In this document: positions 1-6,272 of the stretch, piece by piece
Position numbering within the stretch: position 1 is the first letter of the stretch
How the letters are laid out: the number at the start of each line of letters is the position of its first letter
Assembly: GCA_019428955.1 (NCBI GenBank)
Contig: JAHYJF010000209.1
Location: 1 to 6,272 of the forward strand
Direction of reading: 5' to 3'
DNA length: 6,272 nucleotides
Origin: Burkholderiaceae bacterium
Lineage (GTDB): Bacteria > Pseudomonadota > Gammaproteobacteria > Burkholderiales > Burkholderiaceae_E
Position numbers and translations under genes: made by a program
The notes under the pieces: model-generated
The model's database searches: none
The model's input: the letters and a program-made list of their open reading frames with translations, nothing else
What the model was told of the DNA's origin: nothing

Positions 1-1
1 A

Positions 2-304
2 GAGATCGGCTACCACTGCCGCGACTATTTCCTCGCCCAGCCCGAACGCTTCGCAGACTACCCGGGCGGCGTACTGGCGCACTCGACACACGTCAAGGGC
101 CAGGGCCGCTACGACCCTGCGACCGGCGTCGAAACACCGCGCGTGTCGGTGACGCTCGCCACCGGAATTCCCCCCGAGCTGTGCCGCAAGCTAAATCTCG
201 GCTATCGTGACCCGGCCGCGATCGATGTCGCTGACTGGAGCAAGCGCGACGGGGTGCTGGTCGTTGCGCGCGCCGGTGAAATGCTCTATCGGCTCCGGAG
301 CTGA
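2..304 (+). CDS. C-terminal end of a probable LarA-like (DUF2088) lactate racemase family protein, 5' truncated by the window
   Basis: An open frame enters from the left edge and runs for 100 codons to a TGA at 302-304. The start lies outside the window. Readable stretches include EIGYHCRDYFLAQ near the beginning, GGVLAHSTHVKGQGRY around residues 23-38, RVSVTLATGIP near 48-58, NLGYRDP near 65-71, and a terminal GVLVVARAGEMLYRL. From memory, these match the C-terminal part of LarA-like proteins annotated as lactate racemase domain proteins. Characterised LarA interconverts D- and L-lactate with a nickel-pincer cofactor, but many paralogues act on other or unknown 2-hydroxy acids, so the substrate cannot be inferred. 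The N-terminal region with the expected metal and cofactor ligands is not visible. No signal peptide or membrane segment is seen in the fragment. It ends 61 bp before the stop of the convergent DUF1993 gene. That the frame is coding is nearly certain; the family call is moderate. Confidence 0.6.
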   Translation, partial: EIGYHCRDYFLAQPERFADYPGGVLAHSTHVKGQGRYDPATGVETPRVSVTLATGIPPELCRKLNLGYRDPAAIDVADWSKRDGVLVVARAGEMLYRLRS

Positions 305-365
305 GGCAACGCCCCGGATGCCCGCGAGCCGCGCGAGGCCCCGCAGCCGACTCTGCCCTTCCTCT

Positions 366-890
366 TTACTGCTTGCCCATGGTATCTGGATTTCCCAGGA
401 AATCCATCTTGCCAAGCTCGACGCCGCAGTGCCGCAGGATGTCGTAGGCGGTGACCACGTGGAAGTACAGGTTGGGCAGCACGAAGTGCAGCAGGTAGGG
501 CTGGCCTTCGAAGTGCAGGCTGCCGCTGCGCATTGGCAGCGTGACCGGCCGCTGCTCCGAGCCATCGATCTGCGCCGGGGTGAACGTCTCGAGGAACGCG
601 ATGGTGTTCTGCACCCGCTTGACAAGGTCCGCAAAGCTAGCCTCGTTGTCCTCGTACTTGGGCACTTCGATGCCCGCCAGGCGGGCGGCGCAGCCCTTGG
701 CATTGTCGGTGGCGATCTGGACCTGCTTGGTCAGGGTAAACATGTCCGGGTAGAGCCGGCTGTTGATCAGCACGCTCTGCTCGATCCCCTTGACCTGGGC
801 GTGCGCTTCGCCCTTTTCCAGCACCACGATCAGGTTGGTCAGGGTGCGGATCAGGACGGGCACTGAAGCCTGGTACATCGATAAGGACAT
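366..890 (-). CDS. DUF1993 domain-containing protein
   Basis: A protein of 174 residues that matches the DUF1993 family over its whole length, so it appears complete. It starts MSLSMYQASVPVLIRTLTNL and continues with a helical segment, then SRLYPDMFTLTKQVQ, KGCAARLAGIEVPKYEDNE, a middle FLETFTPAQIDG, and a late segment LPNLYFHVVTAYDILRHCGV, all typical of this family. Family members are small soluble proteins predicted to form an all-helical, DinB-like four-helix bundle; no biochemical function is firmly known. There is no signal peptide or membrane segment, so it is probably cytoplasmic. I chose the ATG at 890 over the GTG directly upstream at 893, because a GGAG at 897-900 sits 6 nt from the ATG but only 3 nt from the GTG. 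It diverges from the ABC exporter operon across about 125 bp. The stop is TAA at 366-368. Confidence 0.88.
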   Translation of the reverse strand: MSLSMYQASVPVLIRTLTNLIVVLEKGEAHAQVKGIEQSVLINSRLYPDMFTLTKQVQIATDNAKGCAARLAGIEVPKYEDNEASFADLVKRVQNTIAFLETFTPAQIDGSEQRPVTLPMRSGSLHFEGQPYLLHFVLPNLYFHVVTAYDILRHCGVELGKMDFLGNPDTMGKQ

Positions 891-896
891 CACGGT

Positions 897-900
897 CTCC
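897..900 (-). promoter_or_regulatory. Ribosome binding site of the DUF1993 gene
   Basis: On the minus strand the sequence reads GGAGACCGTGATG. The GGAG lies 6 nt before the ATG at 890 and 3 nt before the in-frame GTG at 893, so it favours the ATG as the start. Confidence 0.6.
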
Positions 901-922
901 TACATCTGGTAAGGGATGACTC

Positions 923-935
923 CTGCTGCGAGCAG
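923..935. repeat. Short perfect inverted repeat in the divergent region (possible operator)
   Basis: CTGCT-GCG-AGCAG has perfect 5-bp arms around a 3-bp centre. It sits about 10 bp upstream of the candidate forward -10 (CATAAT, 946-951) and inside the likely leader of the minus-strand gene. It could be a small operator or a weak hairpin. Arms this short occur by chance in GC-rich DNA, so a function is only a suggestion. Confidence 0.25.
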
Positions 936-1015
936 TGAGGGACAGCATAATATCGCGTTATCTCCCAACATTAGGCGCGCCACCGGCGGCGACCGCAACC
1001 ACAGTGGTGTTACCA

Positions 1016-1938
<923 letters not shown>

Positions 1939-1942
<4 letters not shown>

Positions 1943-2700
1943 ACCTGCACGCAATAGCCGCGATCTACCAGTTCGAGATGGCGCGCACCCGGCGCACCAT
2001 CTTCCAGAGCATCATCTCGCCGGTGATCTCGACCTCGCTGTACTTCGTGGTCTTCGGCGCGGCGATCGGCTCGCGCATCAACCAGATCGAAGGGGTCAGC
2101 TACGGCGCGTTCATCGTGCCCGGGCTGGTGATGCTCTCGCTGCTGACCCAGAGCGTCTCGAACGCGTCGTTCGGCATCTACTTTCCGAAGTTCACCGGCA
2201 CCATCTACGAACTGCTCTCTGCACCGGTCTCCTATCTGGAGATCGTGGTGAGCTACGTCGGGGCGGCCGCGACCAAGTCGATCATGGTGGGGCTCATCAT
2301 TCTGGCGACTGCATGGCTGTTCGTCGACCTGCACATCGCGCACCCCTTCTGGATGATCCTGTTCCTGCTCCTGACCGCGCTGACCTTCAGCCTGCTCGGC
2401 TTCATCATCGGCATCTGGGCCGACAACTTCGAGAAGATCCAGCTGGTGCCGCTGTTGCTGATCACCCCGCTGACTTTCCTCGGCGGCAGCTTCTATTCGA
2501 TCAACATGCTGCCCCCGGTCTGGCGGACGATCAGCCTGTTCAACCCGGTGGTCTACCTGGTAAGCGGCTTTCGCTGGAGCTTCTATGACAGCGCCGACGT
2601 CAGCGTCGGCCTGAGCCTGGCGATGACCGCGGCCTTCCTGGCCATCTTCCTGGCAATCGTCGGCTGGATCTTCCGCACCGGCTACCGGCTCAAGACCTGA
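1939..2700 (+). CDS. ABC-2 type exporter, permease (YadH-like)
   Basis: A 253-residue inner-membrane protein of the ABC-2 transporter family, similar in size and motif order to E. coli YadH (about 256 residues). Six hydrophobic segments can be read at roughly residues 27-45, 58-78, 101-129, 137-160, 168-188 and 226-246, with a short amphipathic N-terminus rich in Arg (MARTRR) before the first, which is typical of ABC-2 permeases. Family landmarks are FIVPGLVMLSLL (58-69), ELLSAPVS (91-98) and the conserved block running from TPLTFLGGSFYS (176-187) through LPPVW to NPVVYLVSGFR (202-212). It probably pairs as a homodimer with two copies of the upstream ATPase to make the full exporter; the cargo cannot be told from sequence. 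Its ATG overlaps the ATPase stop, with a good ribosome binding site. The stop is 22 bp from the stop of the convergent phospholipase D-type gene. Confidence 0.93.
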
Positions 2701-2722
2701 GCGCGCGATCTCGAGCCAGGCG

Positions 2723-4129
2723 CTAGAGCTGGAAAGCCAGCCACAGGAGCATGCCTTCCATGACGTCGCGCAGCAGGCCAGGATTCTTGGCGGCGTAAGC
2801 GCTCGCGCAACTGCACTCGCGGCTGAACCAGGCCTGGAAGCGCAGCACGTCCTTGCGGTCGTGGAACGCCACCATAAGCTCGTAGTTCAGGAACAGGCTG
2901 CGGCTGTCGAGATTGGTTGAGCCGGCGAGCGCGAGCCGGTCATCGATCACCACCAGCTTGGCGTGGAGCATGGTCGGCGCCAGCCACACGTGGCCTCCGG
3001 CCAGGGCCAGCGAGCGCAGCGCCCGGTCGCGTGCCAGGTCGGAGAGCCGATGGTTCGATCGCGCCGGCAACAGCAGGTCGACCCTCACGCCGCGCCGCGC
3101 GGCCAGGCATAGGGCCAGCAGCAGCGCCGATTCGGGGACGAAGTACGGGGTCGCGATAACGATGCGCTCGCGGGCGCGATAGGCGGAGGTCAGCAGCAGT
3201 TCGTGGACAGTGTCATCTTCCTGATCGGGCCCCGACGCCACCAGCTGGGCAACGTTTGGCGGGTGCCGGAACTCCGGCTCTGGCTCCTGACCGGTGGTGA
3301 CCGCCGCCCCGGGAACCGGCGCCCGGCCGACGGCGAAAGCCCAGTCACGCTCGAAGAGTTCATGAGCCTGCTGGAGAAATTCCCCCTGCAGGTCAAAGCT
3401 CAAGTCGTGCCAGGGACGGGCGCTGCCCTCGCCCTCGAAATACTCGGAGGCGAAATTGCGGCCGCCGCACCACAACCGGGCCGACTCCGAGCCGACATCG
3501 ACGAGCAGCATCTTGCGGTGATTGCGCAGGTTGGTGCGACCCTTGAGCGGCGACCACAGCGGTTCGACGAACAGCGCGAACTCGCCTCCGGCGGCGGCCA
3601 GGCGCTGCAGATTCGGACGCCCGCCCATCAGGTGGCCGAACCCGTCGACCAACAGACGCACATGCACCCCGCTCCGCGCCTTCGCGCACAGGCCATCGAT
3701 CACTTCATCGCCAAGATGATCGCGTCCTACGAGGAAGGTCGAACAATCGATGGAGTGGCGGGCCGCCGCGATGATCTCGAGGAGCGCCGCGCGCGCCTCG
3801 CGGCCGTCCTGGTGCACCGCCAGTTCCCGGTACGGGGCCGGCGCCGGTTGGCGCAGGGCCATGATGGTCTCCACGGCCCACGATTGGCAGCGCGGAATCG
3901 GGGCGGCCACCGGTGAAGCCGGACGCGCCAGTTTCCTGAAACCGAAGAGCAGGAATGCCGGCAACGCAATGTAGGGCATGAACAGGATGAACAGCATCCA
4001 CGCGATGGCGGCCGAAGGATGGCGCCGTTGCTGCACGGCGTGAGAACTGACCACATAGACCAGCACCGCCACCAGCACATACACGCCGTGCAGGGTCAGC
4101 AGGTGGCCAATATCGAGGTCGGTCGGCAT
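2723..4129 (-). CDS. Cardiolipin synthase-like phospholipase D superfamily protein
   Basis: A membrane-anchored enzyme of about 468 residues that probably joins two phosphatidylglycerols into cardiolipin and glycerol. Numbered from ATG 4129, two transmembrane helices lie at about 10-29 and 42-63, the usual N-terminal anchor of bacterial cardiolipin synthases. Two phospholipase D catalytic motifs follow. The first is H204-K206-D211 (NHRKMLLVD), with GGRN just after it at 222-225. The second is H389-K391-D396 (LHAKLVVID), with GSTNLDSRS at 403-411. A conserved TPYFVPE stands at 327-333. Both HKD motifs are intact, so the enzyme should be active, though other PLD-type activities cannot be excluded. 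The frame can be extended to an ATG at 4237, adding 36 residues without family resemblance across the upstream intergenic DNA. I prefer 4129 because the protein then begins right before the first helix; only a GGA touching this ATG resembles a ribosome binding site, so the start is uncertain. Confidence 0.9.
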   Translation of the reverse strand: MPTDLDIGHLLTLHGVYVLVAVLVYVVSSHAVQQRRHPSAAIAWMLFILFMPYIALPAFLLFGFRKLARPASPVAAPIPRCQSWAVETIMALRQPAPAPYRELAVHQDGREARAALLEIIAAARHSIDCSTFLVGRDHLGDEVIDGLCAKARSGVHVRLLVDGFGHLMGGRPNLQRLAAAGGEFALFVEPLWSPLKGRTNLRNHRKMLLVDVGSESARLWCGGRNFASEYFEGEGSARPWHDLSFDLQGEFLQQAHELFERDWAFAVGRAPVPGAAVTTGQEPEPEFRHPPNVAQLVASGPDQEDDTVHELLLTSAYRARERIVIATPYFVPESALLLALCLAARRGVRVDLLLPARSNHRLSDLARDRALRSLALAGGHVWLAPTMLHAKLVVIDDRLALAGSTNLDSRSLFLNYELMVAFHDRKDVLRFQAWFSRECSCASAYAAKNPGLLRDVMEGMLLWLAFQL

Positions 4130-4255
4130 TCCAGGTCGCAAGTACTGGCCCGGGGAGGCCCGGAAAATCGTCGGGGACACGAACTCGGTCCCAATGCTGC
4201 TGGCGACATTATGACCAGCCGCACCCTTTGCCGCCATTCATGGCACGATTCAGCC
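4130..4255. promoter_or_regulatory. Divergent intergenic region between the cardiolipin synthase and DUF2007 genes
   Basis: These 126 bp should carry the promoters of both flanking genes. The only notable element is ACATTATG near 4206-4213, whose reverse complement contains CATAAT, a possible minus-strand -10 box. No convincing -35 element, operator or hairpin was found. If the cardiolipin synthase gene really starts at 4237, most of this stretch would be coding. Confidence 0.3.
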
Positions 4256-4558
4256 ATGAAACGCGTCATCCATGCTCCCAACATCGCCCTGGCGACCCTG
4301 TGGTCGGACCTTCTCAACCAGGCCGGCATCGAGGTCAGCGTGCAGCGCTATTTTGCCAGCGGCATCTCGGGCGAAATCCCTCCTGACCAGGCGCTGCCGG
4401 AGATCTGGGTCAGCGACGATGACCAGCTCGAGCGCGCCCAGACGCTGCTCGCGCAACTCACCGGCCTGCCCCACCGGCACTGGCGTTGCGGAGACTGCGC
4501 CGAGATAGTTGACGGCCCCTTCGAGCAATGCTGGAATTGTGGTGCGGTAATGCCGTGA
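4256..4558 (+). CDS. DUF2007 protein with C-terminal zinc ribbon (putative signal-transducing protein)
   Basis: A small soluble protein of 100 residues. The N-terminal 70 residues fit the DUF2007 domain: MKRVIHAPNIALATLWSDLL, then AGIEVSVQRYF, GEIPPDQALPEIWV and a DDDQLERAQTLL helix; the fold is thought to resemble a small PII-like ferredoxin-type domain. The C-terminus carries two Cys pairs, CGDC at 78-81 and CWNC at 92-95 in FEQCWNCGAVMP, that should bind one zinc as a ribbon. The domain is sometimes called a putative signal-transducing protein, but no ligand or partner is established. The start at ATG 4256 matches the family's beginning; frames reaching further upstream only cross the divergent spacer. 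No clear Shine-Dalgarno sequence precedes it. Its stop overlaps the GTG start of the EamA transporter (GTGA), which suggests coupled expression. Confidence 0.85.
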   Translation: MKRVIHAPNIALATLWSDLLNQAGIEVSVQRYFASGISGEIPPDQALPEIWVSDDDQLERAQTLLAQLTGLPHRHWRCGDCAEIVDGPFEQCWNCGAVMP

Positions 4559-5469
4559 CGCTGAGTACGCGCAGCGCGCTGCTGCTCATCATTCCCCCGC
4601 TGACCTGGGCCGCCAACGCAGTGATTGGCCGCCTGCTGGCCCACAGCGTGCCGCCGATGCACCTCAACGGCCTGCGCTGGCTGGGCGCGCTGATAGTGCT
4701 GCTGCCGCTGGGCTGGCGGGTGCTGGCCACGCCCGAGCGGCGCGCCGAGATTCGCGCCCGCTGGCGCTCACTGGCGCTGCTCGGACTGCTGGGCGTGACC
4801 GCGTACAACTCCTTCCAGTACCTGGCCCTGCAGACCTCGACGCCGCTCAACGTGACGCTGATTGCCTCGAGCGGCCCGGTATGGATGTTGCTGATTGGAA
4901 TCTTCTTCTACGGTGAGCGGGCCCGCGGCCGGCAGTGGTTGGGCGCGCTGCTGTCTGCGCTGGGGGTCATGACAGTGATGTTGCGCGGTGATCCCGCGCG
5001 GCTGGCCGAGTTGCGCCTGGTTCCCGGCGATGCCTGGATGATGCTCGCCGCCGTCTGCTGGTCCTTCTACAGCTGGCAATTGGCACGCCCCCCGCGCCTG
5101 ATGGATGGAACTCACCGACCGGCCTGGAACTGGTCGGAATTCCTGCTGCTGCAGGTGATTTTCGGCCTGCTTTTTTCGGGGCTGGCTACCGGTGCCGAGG
5201 CCTGGCTGGCGCCCAGTGCCATCGCATGGTCGCCGGGCGTCGTCCTGGCCCTGGTGTTCCTGGCGGTCGCGCCATCGGTACTGGCGTTTCGGTGCTGGGG
5301 TGCCGGCATCGCCGCCGCCGGGCCGGCGACCGCCGCCTTCTTCGCCAACCTCACGCCCTTGTTCGCGGCGCTGATGTCGCTGACGATGCTGGGCGAGTCC
5401 CCCCGCCTCTATCATGGCGTCGCCTTCGCCCTGATCGGCGCCGGCATCGTGGTCTCGAGCCGACGCTAG
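4555..5469 (+). CDS. EamA/DMT-family transporter
   Basis: An inner-membrane protein of about 304 residues in the drug/metabolite transporter superfamily, whose members export metabolites or take up small solutes. About ten hydrophobic segments make two EamA repeats. The first repeat spans about 8-143, with LIIPPLTWAANAVIGRLL at 11-28, NGLRWLGALIVLLP at 38-51, the NVTLIASSGPVWMLLIG segment near 99-115 and GERARGRQWLGALLSALGV at 120-138. The second spans about 158-301, with DAWMMLAAVCWSFYSWQL (159-176) and the AAAGPATAAFFANLTPLFAA segment (253-272) before LGES and a final helix. The length is usual for the family; the substrate is unknown. I chose GTG 4555, which overlaps the DUF2007 stop by 4 bp; an upstream in-frame ATG at 4528 would add nine residues lying entirely within the zinc-ribbon codons and is less likely but possible. 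The stop is TAG, 13 bp from the stop of the convergent efflux gene. Confidence 0.9.
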   Translation: MTLSTRSALLLIIPPLTWAANAVIGRLLAHSVPPMHLNGLRWLGALIVLLPLGWRVLATPERRAEIRARWRSLALLGLLGVTAYNSFQYLALQTSTPLNVTLIASSGPVWMLLIGIFFYGERARGRQWLGALLSALGVMTVMLRGDPARLAELRLVPGDAWMMLAAVCWSFYSWQLARPPRLMDGTHRPAWNWSEFLLLQVIFGLLFSGLATGAEAWLAPSAIAWSPGVVLALVFLAVAPSVLAFRCWGAGIAAAGPATAAFFANLTPLFAALMSLTMLGESPRLYHGVAFALIGAGIVVSSRR

Positions 5470-5482
5470 GCGATGCCCCCGA

Positions 5483-6271
5483 TCACCCGCCGGCCGACAG
5501 GGCTCGAGGCTGTCCAGCGCCCCCGCCCAGGACCCGGTAGAGGAGAACGGCGTTCTGCAACCGTGCCAGTTCGAGTTGCACCACGGCCTGGCGCGCCGCC
5601 AGCCGCGCTCGCTCCGCGTCGAGCAGATCGAGCTGGCTCGCGGTGCCGCCGCGCAGCAGTTGCCCCGCCAGTTCCGCACGCCGGTCTTCGGCGGCGGCCT
5701 GGCCACGCTGGGCAGCAAGTTGCTCGCCAAGCGTGGCCCGACCGGCGAGCGCGTCGGCGACCTCGCGAAACGCCACCTGGATAGCCTTCTCATACTGGGC
5801 CACGGCGATGTCGCGCCCGGCCCTGGCGGCCGCGAGGTTGGACTCATTGCGCCCGGAGTCGAACAAGGGATAGAGCAGTTGCGGCGCGAAAGTCCACGCC
5901 ACCTTATCGAACAAACCGGAGAGCTGGCTGCTGGCCGTACCGAGACTGCCGGTCAGCGTGATGCGCGGGAAGAAGGCCGCGCGCGCCGCGCCGATGTTGG
6001 CGTTGGCGGCCAACAGCTGCTGTTCCGCCTGGGCAATGTCCGGGCGCTGCAGCAGCACTTCCGAGGGTAGCCCCACCGGCAACTGGGCGAACCTTACCTG
6101 CTCGAGCGGCTGGGCGGCTGGCAGATCGGCCGGCAACGGCTGACCGAGCAGCAGGACCAGCGCGTTGCCGTCAAGGTTGCGCTGGCGCTCCAGGCCGGCG
6201 AGACTGGCGCGCGCCGCCGCGAGCAGCGATTCGGCACCACGCAGCTCGGGCTCGGCGGAAACGCCGCCGTC
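5483..6271 (-). CDS. NodT/OprM-family outer-membrane efflux protein, 5' truncated by the window
   Basis: The C-terminal 262 residues of a TolC-like outer-membrane factor of an RND-type (or similar tripartite) efflux system; such trimers form the channel that carries substrates from the periplasm out of the cell. The frame is open through the right edge, and the start, including the expected lipoprotein signal peptide, lies outside. The fragment shows NALVLLLGQPLPADL (residues 36-50), GLPSEVLLQRPDI (67-79), ANIGAARAAFFPRITLTGSL (91-110), the YPLFDSGRN segment (134-142), and a long Ala-rich helical region to GGTASQLDLLDAERARL and LQNAVLLYRVLGG near the end. These are hallmarks of the second outer-membrane efflux repeat in the NodT family. 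A TTG at 6136 is an internal Leu codon, not the start, because family residues continue upstream of it. The membrane-fusion and pump genes are expected upstream of this gene, beyond the right edge. The stop is TGA at 5483-5485. Confidence 0.92.
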   Translation of the reverse strand, partial: DGGVSAEPELRGAESLLAAARASLAGLERQRNLDGNALVLLLGQPLPADLPAAQPLEQVRFAQLPVGLPSEVLLQRPDIAQAEQQLLAANANIGAARAAFFPRITLTGSLGTASSQLSGLFDKVAWTFAPQLLYPLFDSGRNESNLAAARAGRDIAVAQYEKAIQVAFREVADALAGRATLGEQLAAQRGQAAAEDRRAELAGQLLRGGTASQLDLLDAERARLAARQAVVQLELARLQNAVLLYRVLGGGAGQPRALSAGG

Positions 6272-6272
6272 G

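Larger units (their letters stand above)
891..1015. promoter_or_regulatory. Divergent intergenic region, probable back-to-back promoters
   Basis: The region lies between the starts of the DUF1993 gene (-) and the ABC ATPase gene (+), so promoters for both are expected here. Its middle (about 940-972) is clearly AT-richer than the rest of the window. It contains CATAAT at 946-951 as a possible forward -10, which on the other strand overlaps a TATTAT-like hexamer. I found no good -35 match at the right spacing for either direction, so exact promoter positions are not assigned. Confidence 0.35.

Noticed and set aside
305..365. A terminator between the two convergent genes
   Set aside because: The spacer is GC-rich with partial repeats of GCGAG/CGCG, but no clean stem-loop plus T-tract can be drawn.
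207..866. A 219-codon plus-strand frame over the DUF1993 gene and the end of the LarA-like gene
   Set aside because: It crosses the stop of the upstream gene and runs antisense to the DUF1993 coding region, with low-complexity Arg/Ala-rich translation. It is a shadow frame.
935..1015. A longer N-terminus for the ABC ATPase from GTG 935
   Set aside because: The added 27 residues have no family resemblance and would place coding sequence across the AT-rich promoter-like patch.
2728..2741. Hairpin GCTGG-AAAG-CCAGC at the end of the cardiolipin synthase gene, as a terminator
   Set aside because: The stem is only 5 bp, lies mostly inside the coding end, and no T-run follows on either strand.
3203..3916. 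A 237-codon open frame on the plus strand inside the cardiolipin synthase gene
   Set aside because: It lies wholly antisense to a gene with both HKD motifs intact. Its translation shows no recognisable domain, and long antisense frames are expected in GC-rich coding DNA.
4240..4254. A sigma-54-like promoter (TGGCAC) just before the DUF2007 start
   Set aside because: The TGGCAC at 4241 is not followed by a TTGC element at the needed spacing, and it lies too close to the start codon.
4768..5847. A 359-codon minus-strand frame spanning the EamA gene and the end of the efflux gene
   Set aside because: It is antisense to a clear ten-helix transporter and out of frame with the NodT-type protein. 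Its composition is Arg/Gln/Pro-rich without domains.

Overview
This 6.3 kb window is GC-rich, densely packed chromosomal DNA with strong G/C third-position bias. The protein families in it are typical of Pseudomonadota: a YadG/YadH-type ABC exporter, DUF1993, DUF2007 with a zinc ribbon, a two-HKD cardiolipin synthase, an EamA transporter and a NodT/OprM outer-membrane factor. A gamma- or betaproteobacterium is the best guess, but nothing here fixes the genus. I see no rRNA, tRNA, CRISPR array, insertion sequence or phage gene.

Layout. Bases 2-304 (+) are the C-terminal end of a protein that resembles the tail of the LarA-like (DUF2088) lactate racemase family. It converges on a DUF1993 gene (366-890, -). 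A divergent intergenic region of about 125 bp (891-1015) holds the window's most AT-rich patch and a short inverted repeat. It is followed by a two-gene ABC exporter operon: ATPase (1016-1942, +) and permease (1939-2700, +), overlapping by 4 bp. This operon converges on a cardiolipin synthase/PLD gene (2723-4129, -). A second divergent region (4130-4255) separates that gene from a second coupled pair: a small DUF2007 + zinc-ribbon protein (4256-4558, +) and an EamA/DMT transporter (4555-5469, +), overlapping by 4 bp as GTGA. The pair converges, with 13 bp between stops, on the 3' part of a NodT/OprM-type outer-membrane efflux gene (5483 to beyond 6271, -).

How they work together. There are two translationally coupled pairs, ATPase + permease and DUF2007 + EamA. 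The other genes look like independent neighbours. Much of the content concerns the envelope and transport (ABC export, phospholipid synthesis, drug/metabolite transport, outer-membrane efflux channel), but the alternating strands argue against a single pathway. I found no convincing new biological system. The points most worth a second look are the coupled DUF2007-EamA pair and the possible control elements in the 891-1015 divergent region.
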